Positions 34,323 through 43,337 of a stretch of DNA of 64,000 bases are shown piece by piece. This DNA comes from Aquimarina macrocephali JAMB N27 (GTDB lineage Bacteria; Bacteroidota; Bacteroidia; Flavobacteriales; Flavobacteriaceae): contig NZ_JACA01000022.1 in NCBI RefSeq assembly GCF_000520995.1, positions 62,001-126,000 on the forward strand. Reading direction: 5' to 3'. Position 1 is the first letter of the stretch. Each line of letters begins with the position of its first letter. The notes beneath the pieces are model-generated. The model was not told where the DNA came from and did not search any database. It saw only the letters and a list, made by a program, of their open reading frames with translations. Position numbers and translations under genes: made by a program.

Positions 34323-34358
34323 CGATACAATTTCAATTTTTGTAATTGTCGTTTTCCT
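34323..34358 (+). terminator. Expression-platform hairpin of the metY riboswitch
   Basis: CGA plus CAATT pair with AATTG plus TCG across a two-base bulge, loop about 10 nt, then TTTTCC. The stem is modest. Confidence 0.55.
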
Positions 34359-34445
34359 TTCTTTTTAATTTTCTATTTACATACACTACTATAATCGAGT
34401 GTTTGATGTATTTGAATTTTGTTTAAAAATTTAAAATAGAAAATT

Positions 34446-35732
34446 ATGAGTACACAAAAATTTGCAACAGGAGCTTTACATGCAGGTCATGATGTGTCGG
34501 CCAATGGTGGAACAAGAGCAGTGCCTATTTATCAAACAACATCATATGTTTTTAACAATTCTGATCATGCTGCCAATCTATTTAATTTATCCGAAACAGG
34601 ATTTATTTATACGAGATTAAATAATCCAACAAATGACATTCTGGAGCAACGTCTTGCAGCTTTAGAAGGTGGTATTGCGGCAGTAGTAACGTCATCAGGT
34701 ACAGCAGCAATCAATACGACTTTACTAACTTTATTAAAAACAGGCGATCATATAGTTGCATCCAGTAGTTTATATGGTGGAACATACAACTTGTTAAATG
34801 TCACGTTACCTAGATTTGGGATTACAACAACTTTTGTAGATCCATCAAATCCGGATAATTTTAAAGATGCTGTACAAGAGAATACACGTGCATTTTTTGT
34901 AGAATCATTAGGAAACCCAAAGCTGGATGTATTAGATTTAAAAGCGATTTCTTCTGAAGCCAAAACCTATAAAGTACCTCTGATAGTTGATAATACAGTT
35001 GCTACACCGGCACTTCTTAATCCTATCGAGTATGGTGCTAATATCGTAATTCATTCACTTACAAAATATATTAGTGGTAATGGGACATCTCTTGGAGGAG
35101 CAATTATCGATGCAGGAACTTTTGATTGGTCTAGTGGTAAGTTTCCTGAGTTTACAGAACCCTCACCTGGATATCACGGATTAGTATATCACGATGCATT
35201 AGGGCCGGCAGCATTTATAGCAAAAGCCAGAATAGAAGGATTGCGAGATCATGGAGCTGCACTAAGCCCATTTAATGCGTTTCAGATTTTGCAGGGTTTA
35301 GAAACCTTAGAAATCAGAATAAAAAAGCATAGTGAAAGTGCATTAGAACTTGCTAAATGGTTAGAAGAGCAAGAAGAAGTAAGTTGGGTAAAGTACCCTG
35401 GACTCAAAAATAATACGTACTACGAATTAGCTCAGGAATACTTACCAAAAGGGCAAAGTGGAATCATCACTTTTGGAGTAAAAGGAGGTTTTGATTCAGC
35501 TAAAACAGTAGCTGATGAAACAAAAATTTTCTCTTTACTGGCAAATATTGGGGATTCTAAGTCTTTAATTATACATCCTGCCAGTACTACACACCAACAA
35601 TTAGATTCTGCGCAGCAAGCATCTACTGGTGTAACTCAGGATTTGATTAGGTTATCAGTTGGGCTCGAAGATATTGAGGATCTAAAAGAAGATTTAAAAG
35701 AAGCTTTTAATAAAGTAAAAGTCAAAATTTAA
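34446..35732 (+). CDS. metY: O-acetylhomoserine sulfhydrylase
   Basis: 428 residues, Cys/Met-metabolism PLP family. It joins sulfide to O-acetylhomoserine to give homocysteine. The Schiff-base lysine is K207 in VIHSLTKYISGNG, and the family's long form (about 430) matches MetY rather than the shorter MetB. Its leader is the SAM-I riboswitch, and metX follows in the same direction 81 nt away. A second member of the PLP family (39772-40950) is nearby. Confidence 0.93.
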   Translation: MSTQKFATGALHAGHDVSANGGTRAVPIYQTTSYVFNNSDHAANLFNLSETGFIYTRLNNPTNDILEQRLAALEGGIAAVVTSSGTAAINTTLLTLLKTGDHIVASSSLYGGTYNLLNVTLPRFGITTTFVDPSNPDNFKDAVQENTRAFFVESLGNPKLDVLDLKAISSEAKTYKVPLIVDNTVATPALLNPIEYGANIVIHSLTKYISGNGTSLGGAIIDAGTFDWSSGKFPEFTEPSPGYHGLVYHDALGPAAFIAKARIEGLRDHGAALSPFNAFQILQGLETLEIRIKKHSESALELAKWLEEQEEVSWVKYPGLKNNTYYELAQEYLPKGQSGIITFGVKGGFDSAKTVADETKIFSLLANIGDSKSLIIHPASTTHQQLDSAQQASTGVTQDLIRLSVGLEDIEDLKEDLKEAFNKVKVKI

Positions 35733-35750
35733 AAGATCAAAAAAATCTCT

Positions 35751-35767
35751 ATCCTTTCTAAAAGGAT
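35751..35767 (+). other. Small intercistronic hairpin
   Basis: 7-bp stem (ATCCTTT with AAAGGAT) with a CTA loop between metY and metX. Too weak to be a sure terminator; may affect mRNA ends. Confidence 0.35.
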
Positions 35768-35813
35768 TTATAATAAGAGGATTACCAAAATAACCTCAAA
35801 GAAATTATAAATA

Positions 35814-36776
35814 ATGCTTCAAAAATTAGACATCTTAAACTATACCACGATAAAGGGAAGATCTATTGATCAGATTCATCTCACATACGAAGTGTTTGGA
35901 AAACCCCTTTATACGGCACCAATTGTTTTAGTTAATCATGCTCTTACAGGCAATTCTGCCGTATGTGGAGAGCATGGTTGGTGGAACGGTTTAATAGGAA
36001 AAGATAAGTGCATTGATACCAATAGATATACCGTTTTGTCTTTTAATATTCCAGGAAATGGATATGATGGAAAAGAAGAAAACTTAATTGAAGAATATAA
36101 AATATTTAATGCACGAGATATTGCTGCTATCTTCTCTGAAGGACTAAAACTATTAAAAATAGATAAACTACATGCCGTAATTGGGGGATCTGTTGGTGGC
36201 GGAATTGCATGGGAATTAGCTGCTCTTAACCCTAGTTTAATTACTCATTTAATCCCGGTGGCTACAGATTGGAAATCTACCGATTGGTTAAAGGCTAATT
36301 GTTTGGTTCAAGAACAGATTTTATTGAATTCTAAAGCGCCAGTTCATGATGCCAGATTACATGCTATGTTAATCTATAGATCTCCAGAATCATTTAAGCA
36401 AAAATTTAACCGTACGTATAATGATGAAAAAGATATGTACAATATAGAAAGCTGGCTGTTATACCATGGAGAACGACTAGATAGTAGGTTTGAACTTTCT
36501 GCCTATAAGGAACTAAATTATATTCTGGCGAATATCGATATAACCGAAGGACGAGGAGATTTTAATAAAGTAGCTGCATCAATCCAATCCAATATTCATA
36601 TCATAAGTGTAAATTCTGATGTGTTTTTTACAGCAGCAGAAGATAAGATTACATTCAAAAAACTGAAAGAAGTAAAACAAAATGTTACTCATAAAATAAT
36701 TAATTCGGTTCATGGTCATGATGCCTTTTTAATAGAATTTGAACAATTAAATGCATTATTGAAAGATGTATTTTAA
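35814..36776 (+). CDS. metX: Homoserine O-acetyltransferase family alpha/beta hydrolase
   Basis: 320 residues, somewhat shorter than classical MetX (about 350-380). The nucleophile elbow is GGSVGGG (S126); the aspartate is in NSDVFFTA and the histidine in GHDAFL near the end, so the triad is complete. It should acetylate homoserine to supply MetY and MetZ. It lies between metY and thrA, which is the expected pathway context. Confidence 0.85.
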   Translation: MLQKLDILNYTTIKGRSIDQIHLTYEVFGKPLYTAPIVLVNHALTGNSAVCGEHGWWNGLIGKDKCIDTNRYTVLSFNIPGNGYDGKEENLIEEYKIFNARDIAAIFSEGLKLLKIDKLHAVIGGSVGGGIAWELAALNPSLITHLIPVATDWKSTDWLKANCLVQEQILLNSKAPVHDARLHAMLIYRSPESFKQKFNRTYNDEKDMYNIESWLLYHGERLDSRFELSAYKELNYILANIDITEGRGDFNKVAASIQSNIHIISVNSDVFFTAAEDKITFKKLKEVKQNVTHKIINSVHGHDAFLIEFEQLNALLKDVF

Positions 36777-36789
36777 AGAAAAAGAAAAA

Positions 36790-39204
36790 ATGAAAGTTTT
36801 AAAATTTGGAGGAAAATCACTCGCTAACGGAAAAGGAATTCATGCAGTGATTGATATAATTGAAGATAAGGTAAAAAATGGCGAAAAGATTACCGTTGTC
36901 CTTTCTGCTCGTGGTAATACAACTGATGAACTTGAGAGAATTCTTGAAAAAGCTGTTAATGGTGAAAATTATCAGTTGCAGTTAGAAGCATTTAAAAAAT
37001 ATCAAATTTCCGATTTTGATAATGCTGATTTTACTCAGGAGTTCGAGACATTAGATAAACTTTTTGAAGGAGTTTCACTTTTGAAAGACTATAGCAAGAG
37101 GATAAAAGATCAGGTACTATCACAAGGTGAAGTTATTTCGGCTAAATTGGTAACGCAAATCCTTAAAGAGAAAAATATCAATGCTAATTTTACCGATAGT
37201 AGAACTCTTGTCATAACAGATGCCCAGTTTGGAGATGCCCAGCCTCTTGATAAATTGTCTAAAGAAAATGTAATTAATCATTTTCAAACGTATAATGGTG
37301 CTACGGTAAATATAGTTACTGGGTTTATCGCATCTAATACCAAAAATGAGACAACTACTTTAGGAAGAAATGGTAGTAATTATACAGCATCATTATTAGC
37401 TAATTATCTCGAAGCAGAAGAATTACAAAATTTCACTCATGTAAATGGGATCTATACAGCAAATCCTGAACTGGTGCCCGATGCTATAAAGATTGAAAAG
37501 CTGTCATTTACAGAAGCTAATGAATTAGCGTATTTTGGAGCTAATATTTTACATGCGAAAACTATAATTCCATTAATTGAAAAGAATATCCCACTTAGGA
37601 TTCTGAATACTTTTGATCATAAAAATAAAGGAACCCTGATTACATCAGAGACCAGTGAAAAAGGAATTAAATCTCTTTCGGTTTTAGAGAATGTAGCTCT
37701 AATAAATCTCGAAGGAAGAGGTCTTCTGGGAAAAGTAGGGGTAGATGCGAGAATATTTAAGGCACTAGCCCATAAAAATATTAGTGTTAGTATTATTTCA
37801 CAAGGTTCATCAGAACGGGGAATAGGTTTTGTTGTCGAAGCAAATAAGGCAAAAGAAGCTAAATCTATATTAGAGCAAGAATTCGAATCTGATTTTTATA
37901 AACGTGATGTGAGTGGTATTTCAATAGAAAAAGATGTGTCTGTGATTTCTATTATCGGCCAGGATTTAAGCACATTTCATAAACCATATAATGCACTGAT
38001 AAAAAATCAGGTAATTCCATTACTGTTTAATAATACAGTTACAGGAAAGAATGTGAGTTTAGTAGTGCAAAAAGAACAATTACATCGCGCCTTAAATGTG
38101 ATTCATGGTGAGATTTTTGAAATTTCTAAAAAAATCAACATAGCTATATTTGGTCATGGACTGGTAGGAGGTACCTTGATAGATCAAATTTTAAAATCTT
38201 CAGAGCAGATCGAAAAACGAAAAAAGATTAGCCTCAATATTTTTGCAGTAGCGAATTCTAGAAAAGTACTTCTGGATAAAAATGGGGTAGTTCAAAATTG
38301 GAAAGATGCCATCAATGAAAAAGGAACTTCATATGCAGTTGAAGATGTGATTCGATTTGCAGATGATCATCATTTAGAAAACCTAATAGCTATTGACAAT
38401 ACAGCTAGTCAAGGGTTTACCGAAAACTATATAAATTTGGTAGAACATGGTTTTGATTTGGTTTCCTCTAATAAAGTTGCCAATACATTAAGTTTTGATT
38501 TTTATAAAAAATTAAGAGTAAAGCTAGAAGAAAATCAAAAGCAGTATTTATATGAAACTAATGTAGGAGCCGGATTACCATTGATTGATACTATTAAGTT
38601 GTTACATTTGTCAGGTGAAAATATAACTCGAATCAAAGGAGTTTTCTCTGGATCACTAAGTTATTTGTTTAATACTTTTTCTGTAGAAGAACGACCTTTT
38701 AGCGAGGTATTACAAGAGGCAATTGATAATGGATTTACAGAGCCTGATCCAAGAGAAGACCTCTGTGGTAATGATGTAGGTCGAAAATTATTAATTCTTG
38801 CAAGAGAATTGGATCTAAGTAACGAATTTGAAGATATTAATATTCATAACCTAATTCCTGAAGAACTAAGAGCTGGAGAAGCAAAAGAGTTTTTAGGAAG
38901 ACTAAAAGAGTTAGATATCGTATATAAAAATGTTAAAGAAGAGCAAAAACCTGATCATGTATTACGATATATTGGTGATCTTTGGGGTGACTTGTCGCAA
39001 GAGAAAGGAAATTTGGACGTTAAATTAGTTTCTGTACCTCAGAGTAGTGCGTTAGGACAAGTAAAAGGTTCCGACTCTATATTTGAGATTTATACAGAGT
39101 CATATGGAGACCAGCCTATTGTAATTCAGGGAGCAGGTGCTGGAGCAGCAGTAACAGCAAGAGGAGTGTTTGGAGATGTGTTACGATTAGCAGAAAAAGG
39201 ATAA
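36790..39204 (+). CDS. thrA: Bifunctional aspartokinase / homoserine dehydrogenase
   Basis: 804 residues from the ATG at 36790, 13 nt after metX; an in-frame ATG inside metX is less likely because KFGGKSLAN should sit near the N-terminus. Residues 1-280 are the aspartate kinase, 290-440 the paired ACT domains, and from about 450 (IAIFGHGLVGG) the NAD(P)-binding homoserine dehydrogenase, with GVFSGSLSYLFNTF and GNDVGRKLLILARE. It catalyses the first and third committed steps from aspartate to homoserine, the acceptor of MetX. Confidence 0.95.
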   Translation: MKVLKFGGKSLANGKGIHAVIDIIEDKVKNGEKITVVLSARGNTTDELERILEKAVNGENYQLQLEAFKKYQISDFDNADFTQEFETLDKLFEGVSLLKDYSKRIKDQVLSQGEVISAKLVTQILKEKNINANFTDSRTLVITDAQFGDAQPLDKLSKENVINHFQTYNGATVNIVTGFIASNTKNETTTLGRNGSNYTASLLANYLEAEELQNFTHVNGIYTANPELVPDAIKIEKLSFTEANELAYFGANILHAKTIIPLIEKNIPLRILNTFDHKNKGTLITSETSEKGIKSLSVLENVALINLEGRGLLGKVGVDARIFKALAHKNISVSIISQGSSERGIGFVVEANKAKEAKSILEQEFESDFYKRDVSGISIEKDVSVISIIGQDLSTFHKPYNALIKNQVIPLLFNNTVTGKNVSLVVQKEQLHRALNVIHGEIFEISKKINIAIFGHGLVGGTLIDQILKSSEQIEKRKKISLNIFAVANSRKVLLDKNGVVQNWKDAINEKGTSYAVEDVIRFADDHHLENLIAIDNTASQGFTENYINLVEHGFDLVSSNKVANTLSFDFYKKLRVKLEENQKQYLYETNVGAGLPLIDTIKLLHLSGENITRIKGVFSGSLSYLFNTFSVEERPFSEVLQEAIDNGFTEPDPREDLCGNDVGRKLLILARELDLSNEFEDINIHNLIPEELRAGEAKEFLGRLKELDIVYKNVKEEQKPDHVLRYIGDLWGDLSQEKGNLDVKLVSVPQSSALGQVKGSDSIFEIYTESYGDQPIVIQGAGAGAAVTARGVFGDVLRLAEKG

Positions 39205-39237
39205 AATTATAATTGCGTTAGGGATTGAAGCGACATC

Positions 39238-39294
39238 CTTTTGTAATCCTGTTACCCTGAGCGAAGTCGAAGGGTTTCTAACAGATTACAAAAG
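39238..39294 (+). repeat. Imperfect palindromic intergenic repeat
   Basis: The arms 39238-39254 and 39279-39294 pair over 16 bp with one bulge around a central CCCTGAGCGAAGTCGAAGGG block, a sequence seen in dispersed repeats of many Flavobacteriia. A second small palindrome (CCCTGATTAATCAGGG, 39313-39328) follows. Confidence 0.7.
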
Positions 39295-39349
39295 ATATAG
39301 CTGAAAGCCCGACCCTGATTAATCAGGGGAGCGCCCAAAACAAAATAAA

Positions 39350-39775
39350 ATGAAAATACAACTCAAAAGAATAGACAGTGATTATCATTTCGAATTAAAA
39401 AACGAAAGAGGGCATGTAACATATATAGATAGTACAGCCAAAGTTGGAGGACATGATCTGGCTCCAAGTCCAATGGAATATGTTTTAATGGGAGTAGCAG
39501 GATGTAGTGCTATTGATGTGATTTCTATTTTAAAGAAACAACGACAAGAAATTACAGGCTATAGAGCAGAAGTAGATGGTGCTCGCGAAGAAATTGATGG
39601 GGCAAAACCTTTTAAGAAAATTACGGTAACCGTTTATCTCGAGGGGGATATTGTTCCAGAAAAAGCGCAGAGAGCAGCAGAATTGTCATTTGAGAAATAT
39701 TGTTCGGTATCCAAAACATTAGAACCTACAGCTACAATAGAGTACAAGGTTGTGGTTAATAATAAAGAAATATGA
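39350..39775 (+). CDS. OsmC family protein
   Basis: 141 residues. Both redox cysteines are present: C52 in GVAGCSAIDV and C118 in FEKYCSVSK. OsmC/Ohr-type proteins reduce organic hydroperoxides with thiols. The stop overlaps the next gene's ATG by 4 nt, so it is translated with MetZ; a role in protecting sulfhydryl chemistry or cleaning up thiol peroxides is inference. Confidence 0.87.
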   Translation: MKIQLKRIDSDYHFELKNERGHVTYIDSTAKVGGHDLAPSPMEYVLMGVAGCSAIDVISILKKQRQEITGYRAEVDGAREEIDGAKPFKKITVTVYLEGDIVPEKAQRAAELSFEKYCSVSKTLEPTATIEYKVVVNNKEI

Positions 39776-40950
39776 GTCTGGAAAGTTTAAATTTTGAAAC
39801 GCAAGCGGTAAGAACGCAAACTGATAAAACACAGTTTTTAGAGCATTCTACACCAATGTATTTAACCTCGGGCTTTGTTTTTGAAGATGCAGAAGAAATG
39901 AGAGCTGCTTTTGCAGAAGAGAAAGAACGAAATCTATATAGCCGTTTTAGTAATCCTAATACAACAGAATTTGTAGATAAAATCTGCAAATTAGAAGGAG
40001 CAGAAGATGGGTATGCATTTGCAACAGGTATGGCAGCAGTGTTTTCTACATTTGCTGCGTTATTAGATGCTGGTGATCATATTGTTTCTGCTCGATCTGT
40101 ATTTGGTTCTACACATACTTTATTTACCAAGTATTTTCCAAAGTGGAATATTGAAACCAGTTATTTTAGGGTAGATGAGGTGGATAAAATAGAAGGTTTA
40201 ATCCAGCCCAATACAAAAATTATATATGCCGAATCCCCAACAAATCCAGGGGTAGATGTTTTAGATTTAGAATTGCTGGGAGCGATAGCAAAAAAGCACA
40301 ACCTACTTTTGGTCATTGATAACTGTTTTGCGACTCCATATTTACAAAACCCAATTAAGTTTGGCGCAGATTTAGTAATTCATTCTGCAACTAAGTTAAT
40401 TGACGGACAAGGAAGAGTTCTGGGAGGAGTGACTGTTTGTAAAAAAGAACTGATAAGAGAAATTTACCTCTTTTCGCGTAATACCGGGCCATCACTATCG
40501 CCTTTTAATGCATGGGTATTATCTAAAAGTTTAGAAACTCTGGCAGTTCGGGTGGATCGTCATTGTGAGAATGCACTAAAACTAGCAGAATTTTTAGAAT
40601 CACATCCTAAAATAAACTGGGTGAAATACCCATTTTTGAAATCTCATCCACAATACGAAGTTGCCAAAAAGCAAATGAAAATGGGAGGTAATATTATTGC
40701 TTTTGAAGTAAAAGGAGGAGTGCAAGGAGGTAAAACTTTTTTTAATAGTGTACAAATGTGTTCTCTGTCTGCTAACCTTGGTGATACCAGAACCATAATT
40801 ACACATCCTGCCTCAACAACACACAGTAAACTGGCAGATGAAGATAAACTTGTTGTTGGGATTACAGATGGAATGGTACGTTGCTCTGTGGGTCTAGAGC
40901 ATATTGATGATATTATATTGGATATAGAGCAAGCTCTGGAAAAGATATGA
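39772..40950 (+). CDS. metZ: O-succinyl/O-acetylhomoserine sulfhydrylase-like PLP enzyme
   Basis: 392 residues of the same PLP family as MetY, closer in length to MetZ/MetB. The Schiff-base lysine is K208 in VIHSATKLIDGQG. The Asp/Arg pockets and the final THPASTTHSKL match the sulfhydrylase branch. It probably forms homocysteine from activated homoserine and sulfide, but a gamma-synthase or lyase role is not excluded. Translationally coupled to OsmC by an ATGA overlap. Confidence 0.82.
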   Translation: MSLESLNFETQAVRTQTDKTQFLEHSTPMYLTSGFVFEDAEEMRAAFAEEKERNLYSRFSNPNTTEFVDKICKLEGAEDGYAFATGMAAVFSTFAALLDAGDHIVSARSVFGSTHTLFTKYFPKWNIETSYFRVDEVDKIEGLIQPNTKIIYAESPTNPGVDVLDLELLGAIAKKHNLLLVIDNCFATPYLQNPIKFGADLVIHSATKLIDGQGRVLGGVTVCKKELIREIYLFSRNTGPSLSPFNAWVLSKSLETLAVRVDRHCENALKLAEFLESHPKINWVKYPFLKSHPQYEVAKKQMKMGGNIIAFEVKGGVQGGKTFFNSVQMCSLSANLGDTRTIITHPASTTHSKLADEDKLVVGITDGMVRCSVGLEHIDDIILDIEQALEKI

Positions 40951-41030
40951 AAGCCACAACTGAAAAAAGATTTATATATACTAAGCTATCATCGTTTTTG
41001 TGAAAAAACTTAGGGAATAATATAAACATG

Positions 41031-41070
41031 TAAAAGCAGGAATTATAGGAAACTATAATTCCTGCTTTTA
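41031..41070. terminator. Bidirectional terminator with GAAA loop
   Basis: Perfect 18-bp stem (41031-41048 with 41053-41070) closed by a GAAA tetraloop, between metZ and the convergent six-cysteine peptide gene. Confidence 0.9.
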
Positions 41071-41073
41071 ATT

Positions 41074-41259
41074 TTAGAAATATATGCAATATCCATTAGG
41101 TTGGCATTGCCCTGCATCACAGAGACTACCATTGCCAATTTCTCTGCAACACTGATTTCCGTTTTGATAACAAGGAGTCCCACTACGCGAACCCAAAATT
41201 TGACTTTGGTCATTTTTACTTAATAAAGTAACTCCTCCTAAATTTAAAATTTTTTTCAT
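41074..41259 (-). CDS. Six-cysteine peptide with bacteriocin-like leader
   Basis: 61 residues from the ATG at 41259. The leader MKKILNLGGVTLLSKNDQSQ resembles the MKKxLNLxGxxxLSKxEQ leaders of Bacteroidota bacteriocin-like peptides, although the usual GG before the core is LGS here (22-24). The core contains six cysteines (C30, C37, C38, C47, C52, C58; C-x6-CC-x8-C-x4-C-x5-C), fitting three disulfide bonds. No maturation or transport gene is adjacent, so processing is unknown. It is too small for many gene callers. Confidence 0.65.
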   Translation of the reverse strand: MKKILNLGGVTLLSKNDQSQILGSRSGTPCYQNGNQCCREIGNGSLCDAGQCQPNGYCIYF

Positions 41260-41461
41260 AATGTAATATGTTTTAAGAATGAATAGAATTACACATTTTG
41301 ATTGGGGGATCATAGGTTAAATGAGCAATTCTATGATTTAGTTTCTCAAATTTAAAATTTCAATATAGGATATAGAACACTGTAAACCGTGAAGTAATAC
41401 CCCCTGTAAATAGGGGGGTGTGTTCTTGATAATAAAATGAGTCTTAGGAAAGTATGTGAAT

Positions 41462-41495
41462 AAAAAAAAGCTGAGAAACTTCTCAGCTTTTTTTT
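41462..41495 (-). terminator. Terminator of the lipoprotein gene
   Basis: Stem of about 16 bp (AAAAGCTGAGAA with TTCTCAGCTTTT) with A and T runs, 28 nt beyond the minus-strand stop at 41523. Confidence 0.85.
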
Positions 41496-41522
41496 TATTC
41501 AAAGAATTTAAAATTTACAGCC

Positions 41523-42065
41523 TTATTTTTTTGTTAAGGTGAAAATTTGGCTTCCTGTAACTTCAAAAGTAATACCTTGTTGTTCGACTGTTTCTTTGAT
41601 ATCCTTTTTTATACTTAGGGTTTGTGCAGTTAATGCAATAATATCAAAAGAGACGTCTTTGTCTGCAACAGTAGTAATAAGTTTAGTTCCGTCTATTTTC
41701 CAATCACCGGCTCCGATAAAATCAGGAATTGCTTCTTCATAATCAATAGATTGAGTGGGGATAGTTATTTTTGCTACTAATGTAAACCCTCCAGAACTAA
41801 CAAAAGTATTGGGTTTATCAGCTTCAGAAGCTTTTGTAAAAGTTGCTTCTGCAGTATAATCTTTACCTGATAAAGAATAACCGCCACTCACTGGTATGTT
41901 TTCAATAGTAGCGGTAACTTTTCCATTTTCAGATTTAACTTCTGTGAGACTCCAATCACCTGGGATTAAGGATTGATCAATTTCAATTGGAGAATCATCA
42001 TCATCGTTACAAGAAACAAATAGTAAGGTACTTGCTAAAAATAAAAACATTGCAAATCTTTTCAT
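41523..42065 (-). CDS. Surface-type lipoprotein of unknown function
   Basis: 180 residues from the ATG at 42065. The lipobox ends at SCNDDDD, so C is lipidated and the following aspartates match the Bacteroidota lipoprotein export signal for the cell surface. The body is beta-rich and resembles lipocalin-like repeats: PGDWSLTEVKSENGKV, then GAGDWKIDGTKLITTVADKDV and a closing QIFTLTKK. Function not assigned. Confidence 0.75.
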   Translation of the reverse strand: MKRFAMFLFLASTLLFVSCNDDDDSPIEIDQSLIPGDWSLTEVKSENGKVTATIENIPVSGGYSLSGKDYTAEATFTKASEADKPNTFVSSGGFTLVAKITIPTQSIDYEEAIPDFIGAGDWKIDGTKLITTVADKDVSFDIIALTAQTLSIKKDIKETVEQQGITFEVTGSQIFTLTKK

Positions 42066-42309
42066 TTCGACTATATATTTTGGGTTAATATTACTTTTAT
42101 CAACGAGATAGAAATTCACATATTGTCATTTTTTTAAATGAAATCTCTTTTTATGTGATTTTTAAGGATAATTAGTAAAAGTTTAATAGGGTGTTCCTCA
42201 ATAAATTATATAAAGATTCTGGGATTGTCTTATTAATCTACTAAGCTACTAGGGTTTTTGTTGAAGATATCATAATTCTTATGATTTTCTTTAAGAACTT
42301 ATGAGGTTT
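42066..42309. other. AT-rich divergent intergenic region
   Basis: No gene or strong structure seen. It is upstream of both the minus-strand lipoprotein and the plus-strand sulfate operon, so it should hold the lipoprotein promoter, which was not recognised. Confidence 0.4.
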
Positions 42310-42343
42310 TTGTGTTATAAACAAAATATTATATATACATTTG
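42310..42343 (+). promoter_or_regulatory. Promoter of the sulfate assimilation operon
   Basis: TTG (42310-42312), 23-nt spacer, TACATTTG (42336-42343), matching the Flavobacterium TTG-N17-23-TAnnTTTG pattern. Start of transcription near 42350, 40 nt before the first ATG. No riboswitch in this short leader. Confidence 0.65.
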
Positions 42344-42390
42344 TTTAATAATCTACTATTCCGATAGGGTAATAGAGTTTTTCAAAAAAA

Positions 42391-42657
42391 ATGATTTTAG
42401 ATCAAATGATATTAGATAAAGTAGCTACACAGAAAACAACGTATCAGGATGATAAAACCTCTGAAAAACCAGTACGTAGTATCGCAAAAGCAGTAAGCTG
42501 GAGGGTAGTGGGTACATTAGATACATTGATAGTGTCTTATGTACTAATAGGAGAAATAGCTCTTGCTACTTCAATTGCATCTATTGATTTTGTAACAAAA
42601 ATGATTCTGTATTTTTTTCATGAAAGAATTTGGAATCGTATTAAATGGGGAAAATAA
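42391..42657 (+). CDS. DUF2061 membrane protein
   Basis: 88 residues, one to two membrane helices. RSIAKAVSWRVVGTLDTLIVSY and KMILYFFHERIWNRIKWGK are the DUF2061 signature. The family often lies beside cysteine/sulfate assimilation genes; here it is the first gene of such an operon, 32 nt before cysH. Role unknown. Confidence 0.85.
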   Translation: MILDQMILDKVATQKTTYQDDKTSEKPVRSIAKAVSWRVVGTLDTLIVSYVLIGEIALATSIASIDFVTKMILYFFHERIWNRIKWGK

Positions 42658-42689
42658 TTGCGATAGTAGAAAAACAAGTATAGTAAACT

Positions 42690-43316
42690 ATGAGTTTAAC
42701 AGAAAAAGAAATAGAAAACTTAAATAAGTCTCTAAAGGATAAAACACCTTTAGAAATTGCACAATGGGCAGTTTTAAATGCGAAGACTCCAGTTGTGACT
42801 ACTAATTTTAGACCATACGAGGTTGCAATTCTTAATGTTTGCTCAAAGGCATTGTCAGATATTCCGGTAATATGGTGTGACTCTGGATACAATACTCCAA
42901 ACACCTATAGGCATGCCGAAGAGGTTATTGATATGTTAAGGCTTGATGTTAAATTATATGTGCCTAAGCAGACCACAGCACATAGAGATGTAACTATGGG
43001 GATTCCGGATATTGATGATCCCAAACACAAAGTTTTTACAGAACAAGTAAAATTAGAACCATTTAGAAGAGCAATGTCTGATTTTACTCCCGATGTTTGG
43101 TTTACAAATCTTAGGAAAGGACAAACGGCACTTAGAGATTCGTTAGATATTGTAAGCATGGGTAAAGATGGAGTTTTAAAAGTAAGTCCATTTTATTATT
43201 ACAGTGATGAAGAGTTAGATGTGTATTTAGAAGAATATAAGTTACCTAACGAATTCAAATATTTTGATCCAACTAAAGTGTTAGAAAATAGAGAGTGTGG
43301 ATTACATACTAACTAA
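42690..43316 (+). CDS. cysH: Phosphoadenylyl-sulfate (or adenylyl-sulfate) reductase
   Basis: 208 residues. The catalytic cysteine is C203 in the C-terminal ECGLH motif. The paired CC motifs that hold a [4Fe-4S] cluster in most bacterial APS reductases are absent, so sequence favours the PAPS-type or the cluster-free APS type. Reduces activated sulfate to sulfite with thioredoxin. The operon holds no separate APS kinase gene and CysN is not fused to one, so the true substrate is open. Confidence 0.9.
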   Translation: MSLTEKEIENLNKSLKDKTPLEIAQWAVLNAKTPVVTTNFRPYEVAILNVCSKALSDIPVIWCDSGYNTPNTYRHAEEVIDMLRLDVKLYVPKQTTAHRDVTMGIPDIDDPKHKVFTEQVKLEPFRRAMSDFTPDVWFTNLRKGQTALRDSLDIVSMGKDGVLKVSPFYYYSDEELDVYLEEYKLPNEFKYFDPTKVLENRECGLHTN

Positions 43317-43337
43317 TAAAATACGAAAAAGATAAGA

